The notes under the pieces were generated by a model, which had not been told where the DNA came from, did not search any database, and worked only from the letters and a program-made list of their open reading frames with translations. Shown here piece by piece: positions 9,801-16,222 of a stretch of DNA of 17,255 bases. A program made the position numbers and the translations under genes. How positions within the stretch are numbered: position 1 is the first letter of the stretch; each line of letters starts with the position of its first letter. The DNA is taken from the NCBI GenBank assembly GCA_964650975.1, contig CAZYWA010000118.1, positions 1 through 17,255 on the forward strand, read 5' to 3'. The stretch is from CAZYWA01 sp964650975 [NCBI: uncultured bacterium]. GTDB taxonomy: Bacteria > JADJOY01.

Positions 9801-10157
9801 GCGCTGGCGAACGAGAACCGGCTACAAGGGGAGTGCGGCGAGCAGATTCGCGCCGAGCTGAGCCGGATCCTGGCATCGGTGCGCGATCTCTCGGAAGCCG
9901 CGCGGGTCCACGGCGAAGGGCTCGCGACCACCCAGGCCAGGCTCCGCACCGTCATCGGCCACGCGGCCGCCTCGGACGCGGCCGCCGAGCAGCAGGCGAC
10001 CACCATCGAGCTGGCGCGCGAGCAGGCCGTGCACGCGTCGTCACGCGCGCGGCAGCACGGCGACCTGGCCCAGGACGCTTCCGCCGCGACCGAGCAGCTG
10101 CGCGCCGCCGTCACGCGGCTCAAGTCGTTGCTCGAGCGGTTCGGCGCGCAGGGCTGA
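6876..10157 (+). CDS. Solute-binding-protein/chemoreceptor fusion (SBP - sensor - HAMP - MCP)
   Basis: 1093-residue transmembrane receptor. Residues 1-26 look like a signal sequence or first helix. Residues about 30-345 are a periplasmic solute-binding protein of the iron(III)/polyamine/PgtC-like type, for example FYGGTVAFATRAD (about 127-139), FANPSTSGTAL (about 163-173) and EVGGVGILRRAPEPEAARTF (about 250-269). Two helices (about 367-384 and 391-410) flank a short RRR loop. Residues about 411-566 form a second extracytoplasmic region, perhaps Cache/PAS-like. A helix at about 568-589, a HAMP domain (about 590-643) and a long coiled-coil signalling hairpin follow. The hairpin tip is near 853-877 (LALNAAILAAQAGEHG and GFGVVADEMRGLA). 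It would bind a solute and signal to CheA/CheW-like partners, though the tip is divergent. GTG 6876 overlaps the upstream stop by four bases. No che genes, and no cognate transporter, are in the window. Confidence 0.88.
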   Translation: MKWTTRIGAWWLAAMAVLLAVTPVRAGGEPELRVLSVFDDEVTDWIAKVFHEKTGIQLLRPLGRRSSQEAFAYLGSHRTAPEVSVVLGGPATAWAGAADQDLFEPYVSSELAAYPRRADTGSRWSSFYGGTVAFATRADAGIPPPHSWSDLLRVDGPPLHVVFANPSTSGTALTVLTTLVTAMGEDAAFTYLRELDARVVSYPSAGSAAARLVSSGVANVGVAIDHDIQRQIAQGAPLVISYPEDAAGYEVGGVGILRRAPEPEAARTFVDYLLSEEFQTLLATSNEALPEPLRPGMPAQAWRASLPRPRRVVVDPAIAASHRVEWLTRWNGEILARRSQTGFRDGAIESTAPRAGNDSFESAPRAVWVDVLVVTLAVGCYGLLRRRTPLIPRFLALVLVLVAITALLIDRFSLRMQRLAGEEQRQAQARTATELFAEETAADLVASNLMSIVDRAEKLFRLFPGELADLEIRDAAGSRLLYAVWRETGKTGHVEWVERASRVTVVSPSEPVSGARAEARVERVPDPRSGHVRLVVTAPMNAYQTWRGEVRASFRQVAGERASAQSGRSVLVMALIGVAAGWLALSLFVGREIVGPLERLRERLTRVGRGDLGADPDPADLARNDEVADLARGFAQMLAELRRTRDATGDVSVQLDEALAALAGHVSGFDGAAAEHRRASEEAFDALGSVESCLASVRSGIGELHRDLTETVARVDGTTGSLAAFGEVARVVEQAAHGAARAVGDLAASAARAEHSSEVVQRQAAEAAGILGQLINASGEAGDRAQSVHAAMTVSREDVERQRFLLQGTLDGLTRATASVSEFVTLARELRSSTEQVGHLVKLIGEVSEEAGVLALNAAILAAQAGEHGAGFGVVADEMRGLAARVEQEAREADAIVGSIAEKAERAADAASDGQQNVGLALGAAGQIDTVMERIERDTRAAAQHADSISLASGDQDRRGRLLLQGLQDFEDRVEALANENRLQGECGEQIRAELSRILASVRDLSEAARVHGEGLATTQARLRTVIGHAAASDAAAEQQATTIELAREQAVHASSRARQHGDLAQDASAATEQLRAAVTRLKSLLERFGAQG

Positions 10158-10180
10158 TGCGATCGTCCGGCTCCGCTAGG

Positions 10181-10189
10181 TGCTATAAG
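10181..10189 (+). promoter_or_regulatory. Extended -10 promoter upstream of the lectin-like gene
   Basis: TGCTATAAG fits the extended -10 pattern TGnTATAAT, with TATAAG matching the hexamer at 5 of 6. No clear -35 is seen, which extended -10 promoters can lack. The predicted start near 10196 would give a leader of about 75 bases. It lies 23 bases after the receptor stop, so the lectin-like gene need not depend on read-through. Confidence 0.55.
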
Positions 10190-10270
10190 TCGGCCGCTCG
10201 CGACGTTCAGCCGGTGCGCTCTCGGGAGCGGATCCGCGCTCGCCGTTCGGCGTGGACTGGGGGATCGCTC

Positions 10271-11536
10271 ATGCGCCTCACTGGATTCACGCTGATCTTT
10301 ACGGTCTGTTCGGTGGAGGGTGCGGCGAGGGCGGACCTGGCGGATCGGCATGCATTCGTGACGTCGGTGACCGGCGGCGGCGATCTCGGAACCTGGAGCG
10401 ATGCAGGGGCTGCGACCGGTCTCGACGCGGGCGACGCCATTTGCCGTAAGCGAGCGCAGGACGCGACCCTCCCCAACGCGTCGTCGTACCGCGCGTGGCT
10501 CTCGAGCTCGACCGTCGACGCTTACTGCCACGTGTTCGGGTTGAGCGGCACGAAAGCGGATGCTTGCGGGGGATTCGGGCCGGCCGCGAGCTCGATGGGA
10601 CCGTGGCTCCGGATGGACGAGACACCGTTCGCAGCGGCGCTCGCCGATCTCCTGAGCCCTGGGAACGAGGTCTACCAACCGGTCCGCTTCGACGAGCTCG
10701 GGCATGTGATCCCGGACTCGCCCGCGGCGTGGGTGTGGACCGGAAGTACCGAGGACGGTGTGGCGGCCGCATCCACTTGCAACGACTGGGTCTCGGGCGA
10801 CGCAGGCGACGGGGCTCTCGTCGGGATCACGTCTGGCGTGGGACGCGAATGGACCGACTTCGCCAGCCCTCTCGGGTGCAACGCGGCGAACGCGCACTTG
10901 CTGTGCCTCGACGCCGGCCGAGGGACTCCCCTGCCCAAGCGCCGCGCTTCCGGATTCATCGTGTTCGTGACGTCGGTCGGGGGGAGCGGAGATCTGGCGC
11001 TCTGGCCCGATGCCGCCACCCACACCGGGATCGATGCAGGTGACGAGATCTGCCGTCGCCGTGCGATCGCGGGAGCGCTTCCCGATCCGTCGTCGTTCGT
11101 GGCTTGGCTCTCGGACGAAACGGTCAAGGCGACGGACCGCGTGACGGCCGATGGTCCGTTCGTGCGGGTCGACGGTTTCGAGCTGGCACCGTCGAAGAGC
11201 GCGCTTCTGGGAGCTCATCCCGCCATCGAGACCGGGCTCAACGTCACCGAGCTCGAGTCGTACTACGCAGAGCCCCCAGGCTGGTGGCAGTTAGGGGCCT
11301 GGACCGGCACATCCGAGGACGGGACCAGTGCCTTCGCCAACTGCGAGAACTGGACGACGTCCGGGAACCAGGGGATTTCGGGGGACTCGAACGAGGCGCA
11401 AGCCCTCTGGACCATGGTCAGCCAAGCTTCGTGCGGCATGACACACCCGCTCTACTGCTTCTCGAACGTGGAGCAGCTCGCGTGGGACAACTTCGAGCGC
11501 GGTGACACCAGCCGCTGGTCGCTTCAGCACCCCTGA
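10271..11536 (+). CDS. Secreted protein with two endostatin/C-type-lectin-like repeats
   Basis: 421-residue exported protein. A signal peptide probably ends after ARA (19-21). No lipobox surrounds Cys13. Two homologous domains follow (about 26-213 and 228-397). Each opens with FVTSV, a glycine-rich turn and DL, then GLDAGDAICRKRA or GIDAGDEICRRRA, then YRAWLSS/FVAWLSD, GP(W/F)(L/V)R(M/V)D, WTG(S/T)(S/T)EDG, C(N/E)(D/N)W and a C-terminal LCLD/YCFS. This is the bacterial endostatin-like (collagen NC10/DUF1554-related) C-type-lectin fold; ligands are mostly unknown. Cysteines pair by position across repeats: 58/261, 170/358, 203/388, 212/396. Repeat 1 has an insertion with two more, 86 and 99. 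The protein ends in WDNFERGDTSRWSLQHP, resembling the (F/W)xxGFESGDxSxWS tails of many secreted bacterial proteins. A good ribosome site (GGGGGA, 10259-10264) lies 6 bases before ATG. Role unknown. Confidence 0.8.
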   Translation: MRLTGFTLIFTVCSVEGAARADLADRHAFVTSVTGGGDLGTWSDAGAATGLDAGDAICRKRAQDATLPNASSYRAWLSSSTVDAYCHVFGLSGTKADACGGFGPAASSMGPWLRMDETPFAAALADLLSPGNEVYQPVRFDELGHVIPDSPAAWVWTGSTEDGVAAASTCNDWVSGDAGDGALVGITSGVGREWTDFASPLGCNAANAHLLCLDAGRGTPLPKRRASGFIVFVTSVGGSGDLALWPDAATHTGIDAGDEICRRRAIAGALPDPSSFVAWLSDETVKATDRVTADGPFVRVDGFELAPSKSALLGAHPAIETGLNVTELESYYAEPPGWWQLGAWTGTSEDGTSAFANCENWTTSGNQGISGDSNEAQALWTMVSQASCGMTHPLYCFSNVEQLAWDNFERGDTSRWSLQHP

Positions 11537-11544
11537 CTCGCCTA

Positions 11545-12501
11545 GTGGACCAGCCAGCTGACGTCGCAGCCTCCGCCCCCGCGCTCTCGGCGCGAGGGCT
11601 CACGCGCCGTTTCGGCGCGACGACCGCGGTCGACCGCATCGATCTCGAGCTCCGTCCCGGCGAGATCTTCGGGTTCCTGGGGCCGAACGGCGCGGGGAAG
11701 ACCACCACCATCCGGATGCTGTGCGGCATCCTGACTCCCAGCGACGGCACCGCTCAGGTGCTCGGCTTCGACGTGGCGCGCGACCCGGAGGAAGTGAAGC
11801 GGCGCATCGGCTACGTGTCGCAGCAGTTCGGGCTCTACGGCGACCTCTCGGTGGACGAGAACGTGCGCTTCTATGCGGACATCTACAGCGCCACCGATCG
11901 CGCGTACCGCGAGCACCTGCTCGAGCACTACGGCTTCGCCGACAAGCGCCGCCGGCTGGCGCGCGACCTCTCGGGCGGCTACAAGCAGCGCCTCGCCCTG
12001 GTGTGCGCGCTCACGCACCGGCCGCGGCTGGTGTTTCTGGACGAGCCCACCGCCGGAGTCGACCCGGTCACCAGGAAGGAACTCTGGGACCTCTTCTACA
12101 GCCTGACCTCGGACCGCACGACGCTCTTCGTGACCACGCACTACATGGAGGAGGCCGAGCGCTGCGATCGAGTGGCGTTCATCTTCCGCGGCCGGCTGGT
12201 GCTCAACGACGCGCCCGACCGCGTGAAGGCGCACCTGGGCGAGCGCGACCTCTTCCACGTGCGCTGCCGCTACGACCCGCAGCTGGTGGCGCGCGCTCGC
12301 GCGCTTCCCGGCGTCGAGACCGTGAACCAGTTCGGCACCACGCTGCGCCTCATCATCGATCGCGGGCGGTTCAACCCGGCGACGCTCGCGGCGGCCCTGG
12401 GATGGCCCACCATCACCGAGGCTCAGATCCTCCCCACCGAGCCCACGATGGAGGACGTGTTCGTGAACCTCACCAGCCGCCTCGCCGCCGAGGAACCATG
12501 A
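11545..12501 (+). CDS. ABC-2 type exporter ATPase (DrrA/CcmA-like)
   Basis: 318-residue ATPase of an ABC-2 exporter such as those moving drugs, lipids or polysaccharides. Motifs are Walker A GPNGAGKTT (46-54), Q-loop VSQQFGLYG (about 91-99), signature LSGGYKQRL (142-150), Walker B RLVFLDEPTAGVD (161-173) and switch His199 in VTTHYMEEAE. A C-terminal domain of about 80 residues (from about 230) follows, as in the DrrA/YbhF/DUF4162 group, ending TMEDVFVNLT. The GTG start is only 8 bases after the lectin-like gene's stop and has no visible ribosome site, so co-transcription and re-initiation are possible. The stop overlaps the permease ATG by four bases. Confidence 0.93.
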   Translation: MDQPADVAASAPALSARGLTRRFGATTAVDRIDLELRPGEIFGFLGPNGAGKTTTIRMLCGILTPSDGTAQVLGFDVARDPEEVKRRIGYVSQQFGLYGDLSVDENVRFYADIYSATDRAYREHLLEHYGFADKRRRLARDLSGGYKQRLALVCALTHRPRLVFLDEPTAGVDPVTRKELWDLFYSLTSDRTTLFVTTHYMEEAERCDRVAFIFRGRLVLNDAPDRVKAHLGERDLFHVRCRYDPQLVARARALPGVETVNQFGTTLRLIIDRGRFNPATLAAALGWPTITEAQILPTEPTMEDVFVNLTSRLAAEEP

Positions 12502-13625
12502 GGACTGGGTACCTCGCGGTGGTGCGGAAGGAGTTCACGCACATCCGGCGCGAGCCGCGGATGCTGGCGTTCATCTTCATGGGGCCGCTGCTCTTCTTGC
12601 TGCTCTTCGGCTATGCGCTGCGCTTGCAGCTCGAGAACGTGCCGATGGCGGTGTGGAACGAGGACCCCAAGAGCGTCCTGGCGCTCACCATCGAGGATCG
12701 GCTCTCCTCGACGGGCTACTTCCGGCTGCACCGCGTCGAGAGCGAAGCGGTGCTGCGGCAGGAGCTGCTCGAAGGCAAGGCTCGCGCCGGCTTGCACATC
12801 CCGCCCGACCTGTCGCAGCGGCTGCTCGACGGCGAGCGCGCCACGATCCGCTTCTACGTCGACGGCACCATGCCGGCGGTGGCGATCGCGACCAAGGGCG
12901 AGAGCGGCGTGCTGGGCGACGAAACCACGAACTCCGCGCTCCACTTCGATCCGCCGGACGCGCCGCCGCGGAAGCTCGCCAAGCCGCCGCTCATCGTCGA
13001 GCAGGAAGTGCTCTTCAACCCCAAGCTGCGCGATCAGGATTTCTTCCTCCCTGGCGTGATCGGCATTCTCATCATGCAGGTGGCGCTGGTGCTCACCTCG
13101 ACGGCCCTGGTGCGCGAGCGCGAGTACAAGACCTTCGAGCAGCTCATCGTGACACCGGTGAGCGGCACCGGACTGATCCTCGGCAAGATCACGCCCTACG
13201 CGTGCATCGCGATCCTCGACGCGGTGCTGGTGGTCTCGGTGGCGCACTGGTGGTTCGGCGTGCCGATCGCCGGCAACCCGGCGCTCCTGGCGCTCCTGGT
13301 GGTGCTCTTCGTGGCCGGGATCCTGTCGCTCGGGATGGTGCTCTCGAGCTTCGCCGAGACCCAGCAGCAGGCCATGTTTTACGCGGTTTTCGTGCTGATT
13401 CCGTCGCTCTTGCTGTCGGGCTTCGTGTTCCCCATCGAGGCCATGCCGCAGGGCTTGCGGTCGCTGCCCTACATCCTGCCGCTCACGTACTTCGTCTCCG
13501 CGGTGCGCGGGATCATGCTGAAGGGCGCCGGACTCACGGTGCTGGCGCGCGACTTCGTGTCGCTCGCGTGCTTCGTGGTGCTGTTCGTCGCGTTGTCGAT
13601 CCGGCGCTTCCACAAGACCTTGTAG
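12498..13625 (+). CDS. ABC-2 type exporter permease (YhhJ/YbhR-like)
   Basis: 375-residue permease paired with the preceding ATPase. A first membrane helix (about 23-43) is followed by a large extracytoplasmic domain (about 44-180). The C-terminal membrane part has helices at about 183-205, 231-253, 261-284, 291-313 and 350-366. The cytoplasmic coupling segment REREYKTFEQLIVTPVS (about 206-222) is the hallmark of ABC-2 permeases related to YhhJ, YbhS and YbhR. Only one permease gene is present, so a homodimer is likely; E. coli ybhFSR has two permeases plus an adaptor (ybhG), and no adaptor is seen here. ATG 12498 overlaps the ATPase stop (ATGA). Substrate unknown; the neighbouring lectin-like gene and lipid genes are the only hints. 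Confidence 0.93.
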   Translation: MRTGYLAVVRKEFTHIRREPRMLAFIFMGPLLFLLLFGYALRLQLENVPMAVWNEDPKSVLALTIEDRLSSTGYFRLHRVESEAVLRQELLEGKARAGLHIPPDLSQRLLDGERATIRFYVDGTMPAVAIATKGESGVLGDETTNSALHFDPPDAPPRKLAKPPLIVEQEVLFNPKLRDQDFFLPGVIGILIMQVALVLTSTALVREREYKTFEQLIVTPVSGTGLILGKITPYACIAILDAVLVVSVAHWWFGVPIAGNPALLALLVVLFVAGILSLGMVLSSFAETQQQAMFYAVFVLIPSLLLSGFVFPIEAMPQGLRSLPYILPLTYFVSAVRGIMLKGAGLTVLARDFVSLACFVVLFVALSIRRFHKTL

Positions 13626-13644
13626 CCGGGCGGGCCGGGCGCCG

Positions 13645-13673
13645 TGGACGGTGCCGGACTCGGGTGCTAGGTT
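13645..13673 (+). promoter_or_regulatory. Possible promoter of the acyltransferase/SDR/HAD operon
   Basis: TGGACG (13645-13650, 4 of 6 to the -35 consensus) is 17 bases from TAGGTT (13668-13673), which is preceded by TGC as in an extended -10. The GTGCTA core is shared with the promoter at 10181. It sits in the 84-base gap before ATG 13710. The hexamers are weak. Confidence 0.4.
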
Positions 13674-13709
13674 GCGCCCCCCGTTCCAAACGACATCGGT
13701 GCTGGAAGC

Positions 13710-14585
13710 ATGGATCGCCGCGCGCGCGACTTGGTCGACTCGTTCCTGAACGTCGCCCTGGACCGCGACGAGATGGCGCGGCTGCGCGCCCTCCAGATCC
13801 GCGACCGCGGCTTCGGCTACGACCTCTTCGGCGCCGAGAAGCAATCGCTCTCCCTCGGGTATTTCTTTCTTCGCTGGCTTTACCTCTACTATTTCCGCGT
13901 CGAAAGCACCGGACACGAGCACATCCCCACCGGCGGCCGCTGCATCCTCGCCTCGAACCACAGTGGGGTGGTGCCGATCGACGCCGCGATGATCGGCATC
14001 GACATCGTCCGCAAGCTCGAGCCGCCTCGGCTGATGCGCGCGGTGGTCGACAACTTCGCGGCCGCGGTGCCGTTCGTGGGGCTCTTCCTGCAGCGCTGCG
14101 GCCAGGTGATCGGGACGCGCCGGAACTTCGAGGAGCTGCTCGCCGCCGACGAGATGGTCGGCGTCTTCCCGGAAGGCGCCAAGGGAACCGGCAAGCCGTT
14201 CTCGCACCGCTACCAGTTGCTGCGTTTCAACGTCGGTTTCATCGAGCTCGCGATCGAGCACAAGGCGCCGATCGTGCCGGTGGCCGTGACCGGCGCGGAA
14301 GAGCAGGCGCCGATGCTGCTCAACCTGAAACCCATCGCCAGGGCGATCGGCTTTCCCTACTTCCCGGTCACGCCGACCTTTCCGCTCCTGGGCCCGCTCG
14401 GGATGATGCCGTACCCGGCCAAGTACTACATCGACTACGGCGAGCCGTTCCTGTTCCACGAGGAGTACTCGGCGAAGGCGCTCGAGGACCCGCACCGGCT
14501 GCGGATCCTCGCCGGCCGGGTGCGGAAGCGCATCCAGGGCATGCTCCACAAGCGCGTGAAAGAGCGGCCCGGAATCTACTTCTGA
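13710..14585 (+). CDS. PlsC-like lysophospholipid acyltransferase (LPLAT superfamily)
   Basis: 291-residue glycerolipid acyltransferase of the PlsC/MGAT-like superfamily, expected to transfer an acyl chain from acyl-CoA or acyl-ACP to a lysophospholipid or related alcohol at the cytoplasmic membrane. Motif I is SNHSGVVPID (82-91): the catalytic His84 is followed by Asp91 with six residues between rather than the four of standard PlsC. Motif II is near Arg137 and Arg138, motif III is FPEGAKGTGK (153-162) and motif IV is APIVPVAV (186-193). A hydrophobic aromatic stretch (about 48-62) probably attaches it to the membrane. The spacing and length suggest the MGAT/TMEM68-like branch seen in actinobacteria and delta-type bacteria. 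GGAAG lies just upstream of ATG. It heads a run of three genes with gaps of 31 and 12 bases. Confidence 0.87.
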   Translation: MDRRARDLVDSFLNVALDRDEMARLRALQIRDRGFGYDLFGAEKQSLSLGYFFLRWLYLYYFRVESTGHEHIPTGGRCILASNHSGVVPIDAAMIGIDIVRKLEPPRLMRAVVDNFAAAVPFVGLFLQRCGQVIGTRRNFEELLAADEMVGVFPEGAKGTGKPFSHRYQLLRFNVGFIELAIEHKAPIVPVAVTGAEEQAPMLLNLKPIARAIGFPYFPVTPTFPLLGPLGMMPYPAKYYIDYGEPFLFHEEYSAKALEDPHRLRILAGRVRKRIQGMLHKRVKERPGIYF

Positions 14586-14616
14586 TCCTTCGGATCGTTC
14601 CGAGCGAGAGCGCGCC

Positions 14617-15582
14617 GTGCCCAAGTCCGGAAAGCAAAACGTCCTGATCGCCGGGGCGACCAGCGTCATCGGCCGCCAGGTGGCCGAGCAGCTCTACTAC
14701 GACGACCGCAACGTCGGGCACATCATGGCGGTCGGGCGGGAGTCGCAGAAGCCCTATTATTTCGACGAATACGACACCTCCCGGTTCTCGTACCACTCGC
14801 TCAACATCCTGAAGCCGCGCGAGCTCACCAACCTGTTCCTGTCCGAGCGCTTCCGCGACTCGTGCATCAACGTGTTCCTGCACCTGGCGTTCATCCACCG
14901 GAACGACGCGCCGCCGCCCGAGCGCCACGAGCTCAACGTCGACGGCACCCGCGCGCTGCTCACCAAGTGCACCGAGACCACCGGCATCCGCAAGTTCATC
15001 TTCCTGTCGAGCTGGGACGTGTACCGCCTGAAGCCGCACAACCCGGTGCTGCTCGACGAGCGCGCGGATCTCAACTTCGACCAGCGCGCCAATCCGTGGA
15101 TCAAGGAGCGGGTCGACGCCGACATGCAGTGCCGCGCGGTCATGGACCATCCGCGGCTGCAGGTGGTGGTGCTGCGTCCCACCGGCATCATCGGCCGCAA
15201 CGTCCGCCACTCGATGAACGAGTACCTGTCGAGCCGCATCTGCCCGGCGGTGGCGGGCTTCAATCCGATGGTGAACCTGATCCACACCTTCGACGTGATC
15301 CGCGCGATCCGCTGCGCGATCCATCGCCCGGTGAAGGGCGTCTTCAACGTCGTGGGACAGGAGGCGGCACCGCTCTCCGAGTTCATCCGGCTCGCCGGTC
15401 GCGTGCGGCTCGAGCTGCCCGAGCCGGGCGTTCGATCGCTCAACGCCTTGCAGCGCCGCATGGGGCTCACCCAGTGGGATTTCAGCGTGCACCCCGGGCG
15501 CATCAAGTTCTCGTGCCAGCTCGACGGCAAGAAGGCCGAGGACGTGCTCGGCTACCATCCCACCCACCACGTGAAGTTCTGA
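14617..15582 (+). CDS. NAD(P)-binding extended SDR-like protein lacking the catalytic tyrosine
   Basis: 321-residue Rossmann-fold protein of the NAD-dependent epimerase/dehydratase (extended SDR) family. The dinucleotide loop is GATSVIG (13-19), with Ser in place of the middle Gly of GxxGxxG. NVDGT (107-111), the catalytic-serine region FLSSWDVY (129-136) and LRPTGIIGR (186-194) are family features. The active-site YxxxK is NPWIK (159-163): the lysine is kept but Asn replaces Tyr. The protein may bind NAD(P) without redox chemistry, or use another base. GTG 14617 is the start; GAGAG lies about 8 bases upstream. Its position between an acyltransferase and a HAD phosphatase suggests a lipid or lipid-linked sugar role. 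Substrate unknown. Confidence 0.82.
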   Translation: MPKSGKQNVLIAGATSVIGRQVAEQLYYDDRNVGHIMAVGRESQKPYYFDEYDTSRFSYHSLNILKPRELTNLFLSERFRDSCINVFLHLAFIHRNDAPPPERHELNVDGTRALLTKCTETTGIRKFIFLSSWDVYRLKPHNPVLLDERADLNFDQRANPWIKERVDADMQCRAVMDHPRLQVVVLRPTGIIGRNVRHSMNEYLSSRICPAVAGFNPMVNLIHTFDVIRAIRCAIHRPVKGVFNVVGQEAAPLSEFIRLAGRVRLELPEPGVRSLNALQRRMGLTQWDFSVHPGRIKFSCQLDGKKAEDVLGYHPTHHVKF

Positions 15583-15594
15583 GCGGTCCACACC

Positions 15595-16218
15595 ATGCCG
15601 ATCCGACTCGTGATGCTCGATTGCGACGGAGTGCTGTTTCACTCGGAGCGCGCCAACGTCGAGTTCTACAACGCGATCCTGAAGCAGATGGAGCTGCCGG
15701 CGCTGAGCCCCGAGCTCGAGCGCTTCTGCACCTACGCCTCGGCGCGACAGCTCTTCACCGCGTGCTTTCCCGGCGACGCGGCCGCGTTCGAGCGCGCGAT
15801 CGAGATCGCGCACGAGATCAGCTACGAGCCCTTCTACGCCCACATGGTCCCGGTCGACGGCCTCTTCGAGACGCTCGCGGTCCTGGGCGCGCGCTACGGC
15901 ATCGCGATGGCCACCAACCGCAGCCGCACCGCCGTCGAGCTGGTGCCGCGCTTCGGCCTCGACAAGCACATCTCGTTCGTGAGCGCCGTCGGGCCGGGTG
16001 TGAGGCCGAAGCCCGAACCCGACATCCTGCTGCGCTGCCTCACTCACTTCGGCGTCGAGCCCGGCGAGGCGGTCTACGTGGGGGACGCCGAGTCCGATCG
16101 CGAAGCCTCGGTGCGAGCGGGCACCCGGTTCCTCGGCCTGGGCGATCGGATCGCGGGCCCCGGCTCGCTGGCGCAGTTCCGGGAGATTCCGGGGGCGATC
16201 GACGCGTTTCGCCCCTGA
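15595..16218 (+). CDS. HAD-superfamily hydrolase (phosphoglycolate-phosphatase-like)
   Basis: 207-residue cytoplasmic phosphatase-type HAD enzyme. Motif I is LDCDGVLFHS (8-17), with nucleophile Asp9 and acid/base Asp11. A helical cap (about 18-85) makes it subfamily I. Motif II is ATNRS (106-110), with Thr107 at the usual Ser/Thr position. Motif III is RPKPEPD (137-143), with Lys139. Motif IV is VGDAESDREA (162-171), with Asp164 and Asp168 for magnesium. This is closest to the Gph/PGP group, but HAD substrates cannot be inferred from motifs. It starts 12 bases after the SDR stop, so it is probably co-transcribed. Removing a phosphate from a lipid or sugar precursor would fit the acyltransferase/SDR neighbourhood, which is inference. 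Confidence 0.9.
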   Translation: MPIRLVMLDCDGVLFHSERANVEFYNAILKQMELPALSPELERFCTYASARQLFTACFPGDAAAFERAIEIAHEISYEPFYAHMVPVDGLFETLAVLGARYGIAMATNRSRTAVELVPRFGLDKHISFVSAVGPGVRPKPEPDILLRCLTHFGVEPGEAVYVGDAESDREASVRAGTRFLGLGDRIAGPGSLAQFREIPGAIDAFRP

Positions 16219-16222
16219 CCCC

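Noticed and set aside
10217-10237. CGCTC/GAGCG hairpin and GCGGATCCGC palindrome in the lectin-gene leader
   Set aside because: Short arms of this kind are expected in GC-rich DNA, and the two overlap each other without a clear functional position.
13638-13655. Hairpin GGCGCCGT/ACGGTGCC after the ABC-2 permease as a terminator
   Set aside because: The loop is very tight, one pair is G-U, no T-run follows, and it overlaps the possible -35 of the next operon.
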